A DNA stretch of 64,000 nt, taken from assembly GCA_012931725.1 (NCBI GenBank), contig CM022949.1:61566106-61630105 (forward strand), given 5' to 3'. The notes below the pieces were generated by a model. The model saw only the letters and a list, made by a program, of their open reading frames with translations. It was not told where the DNA came from and made no database searches. This document shows, in pieces, positions 1 to 12,076 of the stretch. The number at the start of each line of letters is the position of its first letter. Positions within the stretch are counted from its first letter, which is position 1. This DNA comes from Litsea cubeba. Lineage: Eukaryota; Streptophyta; Magnoliopsida; Laurales; Lauraceae. The position numbers and the translations under genes are program-made.

Positions 1-1655
1 CTTACCTGATACTGTGTTATCAACAAAAACATATCTACCAATCTGATGTCAATCCCCGAAGAACTGAAACTTTCAATCCCTGTCTTGAATGATGTTGATT
101 CTCTCGTAGACCCAACTTTGTCTTCAACTGAACTAGTACACCTCCGGACATCCATCAACTCCCCACTTCACACACTACCAAACTCCAGCCAAAAACTATT
201 ACAACTCATCCATTCAATGCGAAACAAATCTTAAAATTTTAAACATAGGGACTAAAATAATTACTTAGTTAAATCTCATCATTTTAAAACATAGTAGAAG
301 TTGAACTTCCAAATTATCAAATAAAACTTAATAAAGAAAGTTTATCAAAGTTTGAATATGAAACAACATTATTCATTTTGAAATTCATATTTTTAGTATA
401 ACTACACATCAAACTTCGTTGAAATCTGAGTGTTAATTGAATACTAAACCTTGTTGAAAACTAACTCATTTGTTTATAAAAATCTTGCGAAAATCTAAAC
501 AAAGTTGAGCGTTAAAACAAATGTAGGAAATCTACATAAAATCTAAACACAAAACCTTTAAGAAATTTCATTTTACATAACCATAGAAAACAACTCAATG
601 AAATAGAAATCTCACACTACTCTTTGAGAAAGAAACACAATTTTGAGTTGCATGCTTTTAAAGACCAATCTTGAAAACAAAATCATGTGACTCATGAAAA
701 GAGTATAATGACATAGTTTATTTCAAAATAAGCTTTAAAGAAGAAACATAAATCCATTGTTTAAATGCTACAAGAATAAATCATAGATATTAATGAAAAA
801 TATAACAAAAGATGAAAACATCACGAAAAAAATCATTCTCATTAAGAAGAGAGACATCACCAAAACTGAGGTATACACTTGCATCTGCATGTTGTCCAAT
901 CCAATATCTTATAAGTCGGTAAAGCCCACAACGTTTCCTCTACTGCCAAAAGTTATCTTGACTACAACTAGCCATCCACTTGGTATCCCTGCCGAACCAA
1001 CTACACTGGCTACGCTACAAGTTACATAAATTCTCAACCAAATCCATGACAAGGCTCGTCGAATCCGGGAAATCCCTGAGTTTCTTGCACCACTCCAAAT
1101 CTTACTAACTAAGGTCACTTCTCCCTTCATAAAAATTGCCAACTAATGTGTCTCCTGCAATCCTTCATCTTGGAAAGATGGTCTGAGTTCACCCAAAAAT
1201 CCACATTTACTTACCTTGGTACGCTGCATGACGATCCTTGATTAGCTGAAACGGGATCTTCAACTACTGCTCGAGTCCAACTCTGACGGGCAAATGCACA
1301 AATCTTCTCTCAATAACCACATTGAAGATGCTGAAGGCTGAAAGTCTGCTGATGTTCTCCGAAAACAACATACTGAATCTAGAAGGTTCTCAGTCTCCGA
1401 CACAAACACAGACAAAAGACACTGAACAAGAGTATGGAGACTTTAAATTCTCCACCACTAAGGAGGAAATTTGGCCATCCAAATCTCCTAACAACAGAAC
1501 TAAAAGAAAAGACAAGCAAAATCTCCCGAACTGAAAGAAAAGCCGACTCAAATCCAAAGAAACAAAGACACGAGAAAACAAATCGACACAATCTAACGAA
1601 TCCTCACCACACGTCTTAATGTCTCTAGAGTATTTTATTTCCTAGAAACTAACCA
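1..1655 (-). other. Leader/internal region of long-LTR retrotransposon, no gag seen
   Basis: This stretch lies directly downstream, on the minus strand, of the primer-binding site at 1656-1667, so it is the start of the internal region of the element whose 5' LTR is at 1672-5499. A Ty3/gypsy element would normally begin gag within a few hundred bases. Here I see only short open frames (for example minus 909-1142 and minus 1379-1591) with no capsid or zinc-knuckle motif. The DNA is AT-rich and otherwise featureless. The element is either badly decayed or non-autonomous (LARD-like); the rest of it lies to the left of the window. Confidence 0.55.
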
Positions 1656-1667
1656 GCTCTGATACCA
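1656..1667 (-). promoter_or_regulatory. Primer-binding site (initiator tRNA-Met type)
   Basis: Read on the minus strand, these bases are TGGTATCAGAGC, the standard plant primer-binding site complementary to the 3' end of initiator tRNA-Met. The site sits four bases downstream of the LTR end (GTGACA). This fixes the orientation of the element as minus and identifies 1672-5499 as its 5' LTR. Confidence 0.85.
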
Positions 1668-2903
1668 AACCTGTCACGCCCCGAAACCGGGCCCTGCAGT
1701 GATCCGACCTCGGGGTGCGAAATTTTGGAATAAATTTGAAACTTTTTGTTATAGTTCCCAAGATCCGCGTGAATGAGGATAATAACAAGCCAACACAATC
1801 AGAGTATATTTTTCGCGGAAGCTAAACATGGTGTTACGACTCGGAATCCGTGGCCATCGGGTTCCGTGTCGCACGCAACCAATATCACAAAGCCATCACT
1901 AAACAGACTGGCATAAACCATAAATCGCAACACACTGAGCTGGTAGTAACAAACTATTATTTCCCACATATTCAAGTTACAATTAACAGATGTCTTAATT
2001 ACAAACCCAAAGAAAAAGGCTAACATAGCCATACAAAAATATAACCCACTAAACAGAAATACTACCCTCAAAGGTTTAATACGAACTCCGGTGCCAAACT
2101 TGACATCTAGATGATATCAATGGGCAGCCTCTCACGTCAGACCGGCGGTCCCACCGCCTCTTCTGATCAAACACCTAAAAAAAACAGAAGAGAAGAAACT
2201 GGCACCAAACAAAAAGGGTCAGACACGACGGTCTGGCAAGCAAATAAACAAATAATATGAACAAAAGGACATACATAAAACCTGACGAAATCATCGTAAA
2301 ACCAAATGAAGAGTCTAAACAATAATGGCAATAAAGCATGCTAAACAATCGAAAGACCGAACATAAGTATCAAAACAAATAAAGGAACAACCTCTGAAAC
2401 ATAAATATCTCGAAAAGATAACAGTCTAATAAAACATTTAATAGTCGGAAATACACTTAAAACTGAATAGTAGGGACAATACAATAAAGATCGATATCTT
2501 AAACATTAAACAAATCAAAGCATAAAAAGTATAACCGACAAGAATCATAAACTAAAGTAATGTGCAGATAAAACACTGGCAACCACAAATAGCTAAATCC
2601 TCCTATTACCGAAGTAATAAGAGCAAACAGAGCGTAGCCACTGAACGTGGTACTAAAAATGGGATCAGAACCGTAGCCATACAAATGGGACCGGCAAATC
2701 AGAAATCAGAACCGTAGCCATACAAATGGGACCGGCAGATAGTTACCGTTGCCATGGTCGGTACAGACAGAATCCAAGCTGCAGCTGGCGGACAGAATAA
2801 AGATCCCAAGCCGGGTGATCAGCCCGACAAGGTGACCTAAGCCTAGTGGTGCCTTTAGTTTTCAAAACTCAAACTGATACAAATCTAACATAATACTAAT
2901 CCC

Positions 2904-3035
2904 TTTGGCTCAGGGGCTCGCACCACATAGCTCTGGCCCCGTCTTGCCTCGGGGTTTGTTTTTCGGAATCATAGCCTCTTTGGCTCATGGGCTCGCACCA
3001 CATAGCTCTGGCCCCGTCTTGCCTCGAGGTTTTAT
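2904..3035. repeat. Tandem duplication (~75 bp period) inside LTR
   Basis: Two consecutive copies of a unit containing GGGCTCGCACCACATAGC and CTCTGGCCCCGTCTTGCCTC, starting near 2904 and 2978. It is found only in this LTR and not in the copy at 60736-63997. Confidence 0.75.
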
Positions 3036-3639
3036 TTTCAAATACTAGTCTTATCAAAACAATAATCTCATCGAAGAAATCCCGAATGTGACAAACATAC
3101 TCCAATCTCTTTTCAAATCGAATCGGAGAAAACATACGAATATCTCTGGTAAACCGTTCAAATACGCATCAAGGTGATTTGTATAAAATCATACGGTCAA
3201 TCCTTTCGAACATGGAAACCACCCGATTTTATAGCAAATCACCGATGCTATTTAGATTAGTTTACCAAAGAGAACCAATACAAATACAAATAGAGATACA
3301 AATACATTTTTCTGACTTGAAATGGAATGGACAGTGGAGAATGACTTAATGACTTACCAAGGAACCATCTCAATGCACATTTAACCTTTAAACATCGATT
3401 AGTAAAGAGCGTGTTTGATGCCAATGAAAATCCATAATGTTTAAATGATAAAGTGCGCATTGAGACACGAAAGGTTCCCGGATAATTTCACATACACTCA
3501 TTCTCACATCATTCCCATTTCACAAATTTCTAAGCATCACCAATAATCCCAAATCTCGTTAAAACAGGCCCATAGTTGGCCTTAGACCGAGCCCAAAACA
3601 GTCCTTAATAATAGTCCAAAAACTACTCTTAAATGGCCC

Positions 3640-3905
3640 ACAAAACAGGACTCAAAAACAGCCCAAAACTAATCTTAAGATGGCCCACAATACAAGCTTT
3701 AAAACAGCCCAAAACTGAACCTTGAATGGCCCAATAAACAGTTTTAAAATAGCCCAAAACTAAACTTTGAATGGCCCAATAAACAGTTTTTAAAACAGCC
3801 CCAAAACTGGCCTTGAACAGGCCCACAAAACAAGTCTTAAAACAGTCAAATGTCAGGCCCAAAGATGACCCAATATCAGATCTGAAATGGCCCAAAAACT
3901 GACTT
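3640..3905. repeat. Degenerate GGCCCA/CAGTTTTAAAA repeats inside LTR
   Basis: Units of roughly 30-60 bp built on GGCCCA(C/A)AAA and AACAGTTTTAAAA follow each other about six times. A minus-strand open frame over this stretch (3629-4276) is a by-product of the repeat and resembles no protein. Confidence 0.6.
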
Positions 3906-3992
3906 GAAACAGGCCCAAGGAAGCCCCTAAAAATCTGGCCCACAAACAATCCAATCACGGGCCCAAACCAGACCCAGACTGAGCTGGGCCTC

Positions 3993-4102
3993 GCTCGAGC
4001 GAACCAGGTCCGCTCGAGCGGACCCAGACAGTAGCTGGGTCGCTCGAGCGGCCCAGTGGGTCGCTCGAGCGAGGGCCAGGCAGTGCCTGGTCCGCTCGAG
4101 CG
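3993..4102. repeat. Cluster of five CGCTCGAGCG palindromes
   Basis: Five copies of the nine-base core GCTCGAGCG (three of them the full ten-base palindrome CGCTCGAGCG) occur in 110 bp, separated by short inverted repeats such as CAGGCAGTGCCTG and CCCAGACAGTAGCTGGG. The homologous LTR has four copies at 62521-62610. It is GC-rich in AT-rich DNA and can form a compound hairpin on either strand. Function unknown; it could be a protein-binding or RNA-structural element of the LTR. Confidence 0.8.
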
Positions 4103-5499
4103 GACTGGGCCTGCCCAGTCCAGCCCGGCTGTGCATGTTTTTGCAATTTTTCCCTCTTTTCTTGATTCTTTTGATTCCTTTTCTTTCATACTAATTTCCA
4201 TGAATTGTTGGGCCCTTCCTTGTCCTTCCAAACTCATCAAAACCATCCATAAATCTATCCAATTGATCAAACACAACCCTTTTTTTTTTTAAATCAAAGT
4301 TTATCCCATACTTAGAACACAACACCATTAATACAAAGAAATCAAATTATCAAAGTGACTAAAATGAAACCAAACTCCCAATACATCATAAGAAAATAGC
4401 ATAAGTGGAAATCAACATACATTAGTTCATTCATTCAATGTGAATCCATAAATCACAAAGGGTTAGAACATAATGAAGAAAAAGCCATGAAACCAAACAA
4501 GAAACATGAAAACATCATATTAGTTGAAATTCTACTTGCCTTAAGTCAAGAGAAGATGCAAAACACTCTATGATGGTCCTCTTATAGCCTCAAGCTCCAA
4601 AATCATAAAACCCCCAAAATAGCTTAAGAAGAAACCCTAGAAATCAACCAATTTCCAAACTCCATGAAAACCCATTGCATGAGGGATTAAAACACTCCAC
4701 ATGGAGAGGAAAACAAGAATCTCAAGAAAAGAAGACCATTGCTAACCTTTGGGTGTCCCAAACAAGAAGAAGAGCTTGAAAGATGGGTCTTCTCTAGCAC
4801 AAACATCTCAAAAATGGTATCTAAGGGAAGCTTGAAAGATGGGAAAGAAGATGAGGAGCTCATTCCTCCATTTAGCATCAAGGAACAAGGGACACAAGAG
4901 GAGAGAGGAAGGGGGCTGGGAGAAACCCTAAGCCCTCTCTTGTTGCAGGAAATGAAAAAAGAATGGGGAAGACAAGAGACCGAATGGGGGTTTTATAGAA
5001 CAAATGGGCTGGGCCCCATGGGCCCCAAACTTACCAAAGCTGAAACTAATGTTTGCGGGTCCCGAATGAAAACGACGAAGAAGACAAAAACGGTCAGCGA
5101 AATATCTAGTTTCCGAAAAGTATATTTTCCCCAATTTCTGAAATTTTCGAAATTCATGGACAGATTTAGGGTGAAAAGTCAGTTTTGCCCTTTTTCCTCG
5201 AAAAACGTGATTTCTGAGTATCAAATCGAAATGATCAAAACATGAAAGTTGTTAAACTTCATCAAATGAGTCGAAATATGTCAAATCCAGAATTTTTAGA
5301 AATGAAAAGTAATTTCTCATAAAAATACAAATCATATGGACCGGGTCGAACCAAAGTCAACGGTCTACAAAAATCTTCAAGGTTATAGAAAAATCCGGTC
5401 AAACTCAAAAACACGATCAAACCAACTCAAATCTCGTTTAAAAACTAAACCATGATTAAAACAATGCTAAACAGAGGGATTGGGGGTCGAGGTCTCACA

Positions 5500-7195
5500 C
5501 TATCTCACTTCCAAATCTGATTGGCTAAGATGGTGGGATCTTAATCTAGGAATTAAGAACTATTTCTCTAAGGAAAAATCTCAGACCTTAAGCCTTCTTC
5601 AATGAAGAAGAAAACCTCCAAAGGCTGGACGTGTGGGACTCTCCTTGTGCTCACAAAGTGTTGGACGTCCAAGAGGGGTTTGGGTTTCTTTTATAGAAAC
5701 TTTGAGGAAACCTTTCCTAAAAGTTTATCTCTCCTAATTCTCATGGATGTCCTAAAAGGAAAGACTTATTTCCTTTAAGAAACACTCCAATTAGAAAAGG
5801 AAACTAAAAGGAACTTCCTATGCAATTAGTAATCCTAGTTGTAGAACACTTACTAATTTTAAGTTCCTAATCCAAAAAGGAAACTTTCTCATAGGAATAC
5901 TAATCCAAAGAGGAGTCCAACTTTCCAAGTAGAGAGACCTACTCAAAATTGGAAACCTTACCCATGGAAATCCTATTGTGGACGTCCCTTATGATAATGC
6001 ACACCATGGCCCACATACAATTCATCTAGAATTAAATTCATGTATGCCATCAAAGGCCTATTTGAATTTAAACTGAAAATTATTTTTCCACTAAAATAAT
6101 TCATCCAAATGTTATCTAAACATTTTAGGAAACCATGCCAATCTTGGAAAGTGACTAGAGAAGGGACAAAAAGACATATTTGCCATTGGCTCCCAAAATG
6201 ACCAAAATGTCCATGCTAAACCCATAGCAACATTAAGACCATTTTAACCTTAACTCATTCCACTAAAGAGTTATGGTTGAACTCCAAGGACAAATATATA
6301 ATATAATAAGCTCGTCATAAAATGACGGTTGTCTTCGACCTACTAAGTTTAATGACCTGAATGCCCCTCTATGTAACATCCATAATCGAGTCAGGTTATT
6401 ACATGTACTATCAACCTTCCCGATTACATCTAAACCTTAGAACTTCATATCCTTAACATAATCATCATTTGAATATCATTCTCTTGATCCAGGGAGCGAC
6501 CCACAAGTTCAATATCCATATGGAACATCCATATACTAAGATCTTAGATTTTGATGATTAATTGGATAATTCTAAGGGGACGATTATTCCATCATCAGAT
6601 GGCATAGATTCTATATTGCATCTGCACGTCCCAACTGATCAAGTCCGAGTACCCAAAACACAGAGCTGTTGACCCATGAAAAGAATCTCACCCATAGTGA
6701 ATTAAAGCACAAGAACTTGACTTCGTCAGTTCATCCACAAATGCTCAAGATTAAGAGCACCGGTCACTCAGTAGCATGAGGTGACTTGATCTCTCTCTGT
6801 GATAGTACTATTTTAGAGATCACACCTACCATGGTCCGGTTCAATGCATTGCATATGCACTAATGAGATGAATCCGGGAAAGCCCTCCCATGACTTAGGC
6901 AAGTCACCCTGAATACAGGAGAGTTTCTCATTATAACTTCTACCAAGATGAAGTGCCCAGCTCCATCTTTCAGTTATGAACAAATATAATGTTTCCAGTT
7001 GTCCATGAATTAGACCTATCTGTGCGTAGACACTACACACCTAATTCATTTACTAGAAGCAATGGGCCTTACACAACCATACATATATACATATTTAAGC
7101 ATAAAAGAGTATTTCCATTGAATAACCAGTAAATATCCAGTAACAAAAGATGAGAGTGCAGCTAGTGGGCTTTAGGGCATATACCAATCTCAACA
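5500..7195 (-). repeat. Truncated copia-like LTR remnant
   Basis: The right end reads GGGCATATACCAATCTCAACA, the kind of terminus seen in Ty1/copia LTRs. The body shares layout and words with the LTR at 9869-11731: a GATGGTGGGATCT block, GTTGGACGTCC, a TATA box on the minus strand, and runs of GGAAACT/AAGTCTTACT. The left part is missing because the family A LTR begins at 5500. No open frame of note. Confidence 0.5.
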
Positions 7196-8700
7196 CAATC
7201 ACCATAACACAACCAATTATAGTGGTTCGGCCAAATTGCCTACATCCACTCCCGGTAACCCTACCGGATTTCACTAATCAATTTAAGGTTTAGGATCACC
7301 TCAAACCTTACAACCTCATCACTATGCTTTTCAAGGATAAGCATAAATCTTTACATCACAACAAGTGTTTTTCAAGGCTAAACACCAACCTTTACAACAT
7401 AGATTTTTCTCTTAAGTAAATTGCCTATTTATGCATGGATAAGAGAACAAATTAAACACAATGTAATGCCTCTAGATAGACTAAATAGAAACTGAAAACT
7501 CAACTACTAGGAGCATGCATATGAATGATAAAGTTTGTGACTAATGCATGGACTAGAAACCACTCTTTCTCTTTTAAAAAGATGAAACTTCAATTGATGC
7601 AAAGATGATAATCATATGTATGAGAAAGAGTTGAATTACAAAACACATGTTTTTCAAAAGATCAAACTTGAAAAGAGAGAGAGTACAATCTTAAGATTGT
7701 CAAAATGGAATTGAAAGTCATATGTTGATTTCATAATGCTAAAGGATTTCAAAGATCAAAGCATGTTATGAAAAGCAACAACATCTTAAAAAGAGAGCTA
7801 ACAATTTGATCATGCTTAAAATAAAACAAGGATGAAGAATCTAAGCATGAAATAGAAATAGAGATTTAGAAAGCACACCCATTTTAAAGATCAAAGATTA
7901 AAAAGTTGGAATGCCTCCATAATCCCTTTTGAAAAGCTCTTGAAAAGTTCCTCTCCTTTGGCCTCAAAAGTTCTCAAAAAATCAGCAACTTTACCCAAAG
8001 AGAAAGTCACTTTTTTTATGGAAAAAGTGCTCCCAACGGTTATATTTTTGAAAAATTTGCTGACCAAGAAACACTTGGCGGTTTAACCTACATCATCGGT
8101 CGACTGACAATGAACCGACACCGGAACCGACATAGCAAAAATGCTGAAAATGAAGCTCTCTGATATTGGAACCGACGAGCTCTCAGTCTTATAATTTAAG
8201 CACTGTCGGTTGACCGACAGGAGCCGAAGAGCTGACCGACAGAGAAGATCTGAAAATTGAAGCTCTCTGGAAATGGAACCTAGAGAACTCTCGGCTAGTC
8301 TCGGTTCTTATGTCGGCTGACCAACAAAGACCGACAGACTGACCGACAGACTATACAATCAGAAATCCCGAAGATCTGAAGGTTTTTCAAATAAAAAAAA
8401 GTTTATGGTAGCAATATATGCATGAGGATCCTAAGATAAGGAGAGCATGAATGAGAGAGAGGACAAGTTCTGACAATGAATGCATCCAATCAAATTGTAA
8501 TAAAATAAAAACTCTTAACATACTGTTTTGACACAAAATCTAGGTATTTCCCCCGAACACACTTTATTAATTCACACTTAATTCATCACTAACTTGATAA
8601 ATTTCCATTGTATTTACTGATGGTCACATGGGACAAATAAGCGTCTGCTACGAGATGACAAATTTGTCGGGACATGTAATAGTCATAATGCTAAGTGCAA
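7196..8700. other. AT-rich, degenerate LTR-like DNA
   Basis: No gene. 7215-7260 carries AGTGGTTCGGCC...CTACATCCACTC, a phrase that recurs in the Tat LTRs at 17876, 28385 and (inverted) 36166. 8090-8350 is scattered with CCGACA/GGTTGACCGACAG words, reminiscent of GGTCGACCGAG in the copia LTRs at 44.9 and 51.3 kb. Probably decayed LTR material; boundaries cannot be set. Confidence 0.35.
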
Positions 8701-8739
8701 AGTACCTCAAGCTAGAAATAATATGCATCTAACCGTAAA

Positions 8740-9345
8740 CCTCAATGAAGACAACGACGTGCATTTCTCATCCTGATTGAATTTTGGCAATGATGAAGCG
8801 GCCCAAAATAGTGGTGGAGTCCTTCATTATGGTGTTGAAACGGTAGAGATGGATGAGGAGATACAGGCCATCGATGTAGAATATGGTATGATGGGCAACA
8901 GTATTGACAAAAATGCATGCGGAAAAGGGCTTAATGCAATGCTCAATATCCAGGAACAATCAATCCATTGGTGTGAATTTATACTCGAAGATAATATGGT
9001 TCCAGAGGAGTTCATTACAGACTTTGATCACAATGCCTCTCAGGAGATGTGGTTAGGTCGCGAATTTTCGGATCACAACAATTTTAGGAGAACTCTTGCC
9101 AAGTTTGCAATATACACCAACTTCACCTTTGAGCGCATAAAGACAAGTCAGGTGATGCCGTGATGGCAACTACACGCTGCAAGGGTTGGAACTGTCCATG
9201 GCGCATCCATGCGTCTATAATTGAGAGTCGACTGCGCTTTAAAGTTTGAACATACAACCCAATCCATAAATGTTCGAAGCCAACGATGGGCACGACACAT
9301 CCGCGGGCATCGACCGAACTAATTGTAGATGTATGCAACGTCTTT
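8740..9345 (+). pseudogene. MULE transposase remnant (MuDR N-terminal region)
   Basis: The reading frame from 8777 gives a patch with WLGREFSDHNNFRRTLAKFA and IYTNFTFERIK, and the next frame continues CKGWNCPWRIHASI, then TYNPIHKCSKP and ASTELIVDV. This order matches the MuDR-type N-terminal domain of plant Mutator-like transposases, which act in the nucleus to cut and reinsert the element. The gene is dead: a frame change near 9150, a TGA near 9246 between KV and TYNP, and no catalytic DDE domain, since the sequence stops near 9345 where an opposite-strand PMD fragment begins. It survives only as a fossil. Confidence 0.75.
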
Positions 9346-9868
9346 CAAAGTTACTATTGCTTCGCCGATAGGCAAATGGAATGTGTTGGTTTCCGGCCAC
9401 CACCGCTCAACCCACCCAGTAATGAGGGTGTGTTCAATTCTCATGTAATCTATCTTTGAAAGGTGAGATAAACCAACCTCCCTCACAATGTCCTTCTGCC
9501 TATTGGTTAGAACCCATATCTTATTATCCGGGTTCGTATTTATGCATCGATATGTGTCTGGTTCGACCCTATTCATTATGGCTTTAGACACATGTGAATC
9601 TTGCTCATATAACAATTCTCCACCACCATCATCCAATTTGTATCCTTTAGCCATCCGTGTAAATTTAGAAGATGTAGCAACAATCAAATAAAACATATCT
9701 AGTAACAAGAATGGCATGATATTAATTCATTCAATAACACATAAACAATATCATTAGCTATTATGTTTGGAAATTGAGTTCCACAATTTGTCATGACTGA
9801 TTCAAAACGAGTGGGGTCCCATATGCATAAATTTACACAAAATCTGTGAGAAGTCTCGACATACATAC
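9319..9868 (-). pseudogene. Plant mobile domain (PMD) protein fragment
   Basis: The minus-strand frame 9319-9717 encodes DYMRIEHTLITGWVERWWPE, TNTFHLPIGEAIVTLKDVAY. This is the signature of the plant mobile domain (MAIN / PP7-long-form-like family, PF10536), which occurs in plant nuclear proteins and in several transposon types. About 45 residues are recognisable; the fragment ends at IYN. Its upstream part (9699-9868) is in another frame and is cut by the LTR starting at 9869. It abuts the MULE remnant head-on, so the two probably belonged to one MULE-borne structure or were joined by rearrangement. Confidence 0.7.
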
Positions 9869-11731
9869 TGTTGGAAATAGGGTGGGCCTCTAGGATAGGT
9901 TTCAAAAACTTTTGACCCACTTAATGCAGGGATCAACTATCCAGAAGGCTATAAAACCCAATCCAAGATCCAAGTCCTCAATCTCAGCCATCATGATCAG
10001 TAAATACAATCTATCTAGAAGATAGAAACAACAACTAATAAGCAATACCATAATAATCTACAACATGCAAGGAAGTGGATTATACCTTTGAGCTCGGTTG
10101 TGCTCTAATGGAGAAGTTGCGTCTTTCTTTGATGATGAAACGCTTTCACTAATAAAATAGGAATCTCCAAGACCTCTTGATCTTCTATGCTATGACCCGT
10201 ATCAGATTCTCCTTTTCTCAAGTAGATGGTGGGATCTCCAAGAGAAAACTACTAGGAACTCTAGGGAGGAACTAGAAAGAGAACTAAAAGAGGGAAGAGA
10301 GAAAGAACCATGTGCAACTCTTGCACTAGGGGCCTTGGGCGTGAATCCCAATGCTAGGATAGATGCTTGGACGTCCAGCCCTCTTCTCCTCTATTTATAG
10401 CTTTTGCAAGCCCCACTTACTAATTTCCATTAGAAGTCTTACTTCCAAAAATTAGTAATTATCTCTTCTTAATTAAAATAGAAGTCTTACTTTCATTAAT
10501 TAATTAGTAACTTACCATATCATAATTAGAAGTCTCACTTCAAATATGATTAGTAACTTTCCAATTCCTTTCTAATTAAAATAGAAGTCTCACTTATACT
10601 AAAATTAGTAAGTCTACTATTACCACTATTAGAAGTCTCACTTCAAATAGAAATAGTAACTTTCCTTTTAGAGTTCAACTAGAATTAGGTACTTTCTAAT
10701 AATTGGGCTAGCGTGGGGACCACTAGGGATTCCTTAGAAAGTTGGCTTCAACTGGAACTCACGACCCCACATCTCATGTGTAATCCGGGCCCACAGTTAA
10801 TTGCAAATAACTCCACTATATAAATGCAATTGAACTCCAGTCTTAGGAATATTACATAGAAGACCCTAAACTTCCACATTACCACAAGTAGACCCCTCTA
10901 TCAATATCCATGGATCAATTGGACCCGTCTTCCAAACTAGATCCATATCTTATTATCCTTGAGCCCCAATTAATTATAATGATCATAGGTACCTTTCCAA
11001 TTAACTCTTAATCGGAATGGGTGCGCACTTACCAATGATAAATCCATTAATTGGCACAAGGGGATATTAGAGATAGATTCCATCTTGACTATTGAATGTT
11101 CCCACAGCTCTACTACCACGTACCCAAATAACCGAGGTGTTGACCTACAGTTGGCCTCACTCATTGGTGACTCAAAGCAAATGAATAGATATAAACTTGA
11201 GTTCATTAATGTCTTAGGATTGAGAGCCTATTGCTAGGGAATTATGAGAGCATACCTTAAAATAAAGACAGTGTTTATAAGGTGCTTCTCATGGTCCTTC
11301 AATACATCCAATGTCCCAGCACTATGATCCAGAATCTTCCATTCTGATGATCGAGACAAATCATACTATCTCATAGCGATCAAAGTGCTGCAACCTTGTC
11401 AGTATGAGATGTCCAGTCTTATCACTGGTTGTGAAGATATTTAAGTATAAGATTTGTCACAGATGTCTCCCATATGTGGATCTCATCCATACATATATGT
11501 TACATCTAATATACTTATGGACTCCGGTTCATCTCATGAACCATCATGTCATTCATATTGGTTATTTGCAAGTATATAATAAATCACCATTCATCTCATG
11601 AAAGGAAAGCATGAATATACTGATAAATAAAGAAATTAATCAATTTATTATATCATCTACTGGATTGAGTCCATAAAACTAACACATACATACACCTTTC
11701 AAGAATTTGAACACTAACTACACTTCCAACA
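9869..11731 (-). repeat. Lone copia-like LTR
   Basis: Starts TGTTGGAAAT and ends ACTTCCAACA, an eight-base terminal inverted repeat with TG...CA. A TATA box (CTATAAATAGAGG) is read on the minus strand near 10390-10400, so the LTR faces left. No primer-binding site or polypurine tract adjoins either end, and the flanks (CATAC and ATTAA) do not match as a target-site duplication. It is therefore a solo LTR with decayed or rearranged flanks. It is inserted in the PMD fragment. Confidence 0.7.
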
Positions 11732-12076
11732 ATTAAGAATAAAATCACTAGATAGTCTAAGAGATATCAAATAACTTTATATGCAAGAAACCCATTCTAT
11801 AATAAACATATATAGAAAAGAAAGTCCAATAATGGCAATGCATTAGAGAAACCAAAGAAGTAGAAAATCAGTTATCAATAAGATTGGGGCCATAGACAGA
11901 GACTCATCTACTGAAAAAGCAACAAGAATATAGGGATAGAGAGACCCATTTACTAAAAAAGCAACCAAAGTATAGAGGTCGAGAAACCCATTTACCGAAA
12001 AATCAACAAACATAATAGAGATTGAGAAACCCATTCAACAAGTGCTTTTTCTCCATTTTCATAGAGATTAATACTA
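11732..12076. other. AT-rich spacer with short tandem repeat
   Basis: No gene. Between 11880 and 12040 a unit of about 55-60 bp (GAGA(C/A)CCATTTACTAAAAAAGC-like) is repeated three times imperfectly. Confidence 0.5.

Larger units (their letters stand above)
1672..5499 (-). repeat. Long 5' LTR of Ty3-like retrotransposon (family A)
   Basis: On the minus strand the LTR starts TGTGAGACC (5499) and ends GGCGTGACA (1672), about 3.8 kb long. It is followed by the initiator-tRNA primer-binding site. LTRs this long with these ends suggest the Tekay/Del-like lineage, but no coding domain is in view to prove it. The same family recurs at 60736-63997: shared blocks include the CGCTCGAGCG cluster, the GACACGACGGTCTGGCAAGC block near 2222 and 61272, and the terminal 5040-5160 region. 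A minus-strand TATA-like CTATAAAAC lies near 4990-4998. This copy has an extra region around 2850-3460, absent from the second copy, that contains a tandem repeat. Confidence 0.8.

Noticed and set aside
3629..4292. 215-codon minus frame and overlapping frames
   Set aside because: Low-complexity translation of GGCCCA and GCTCGAGCG repeats within an LTR.
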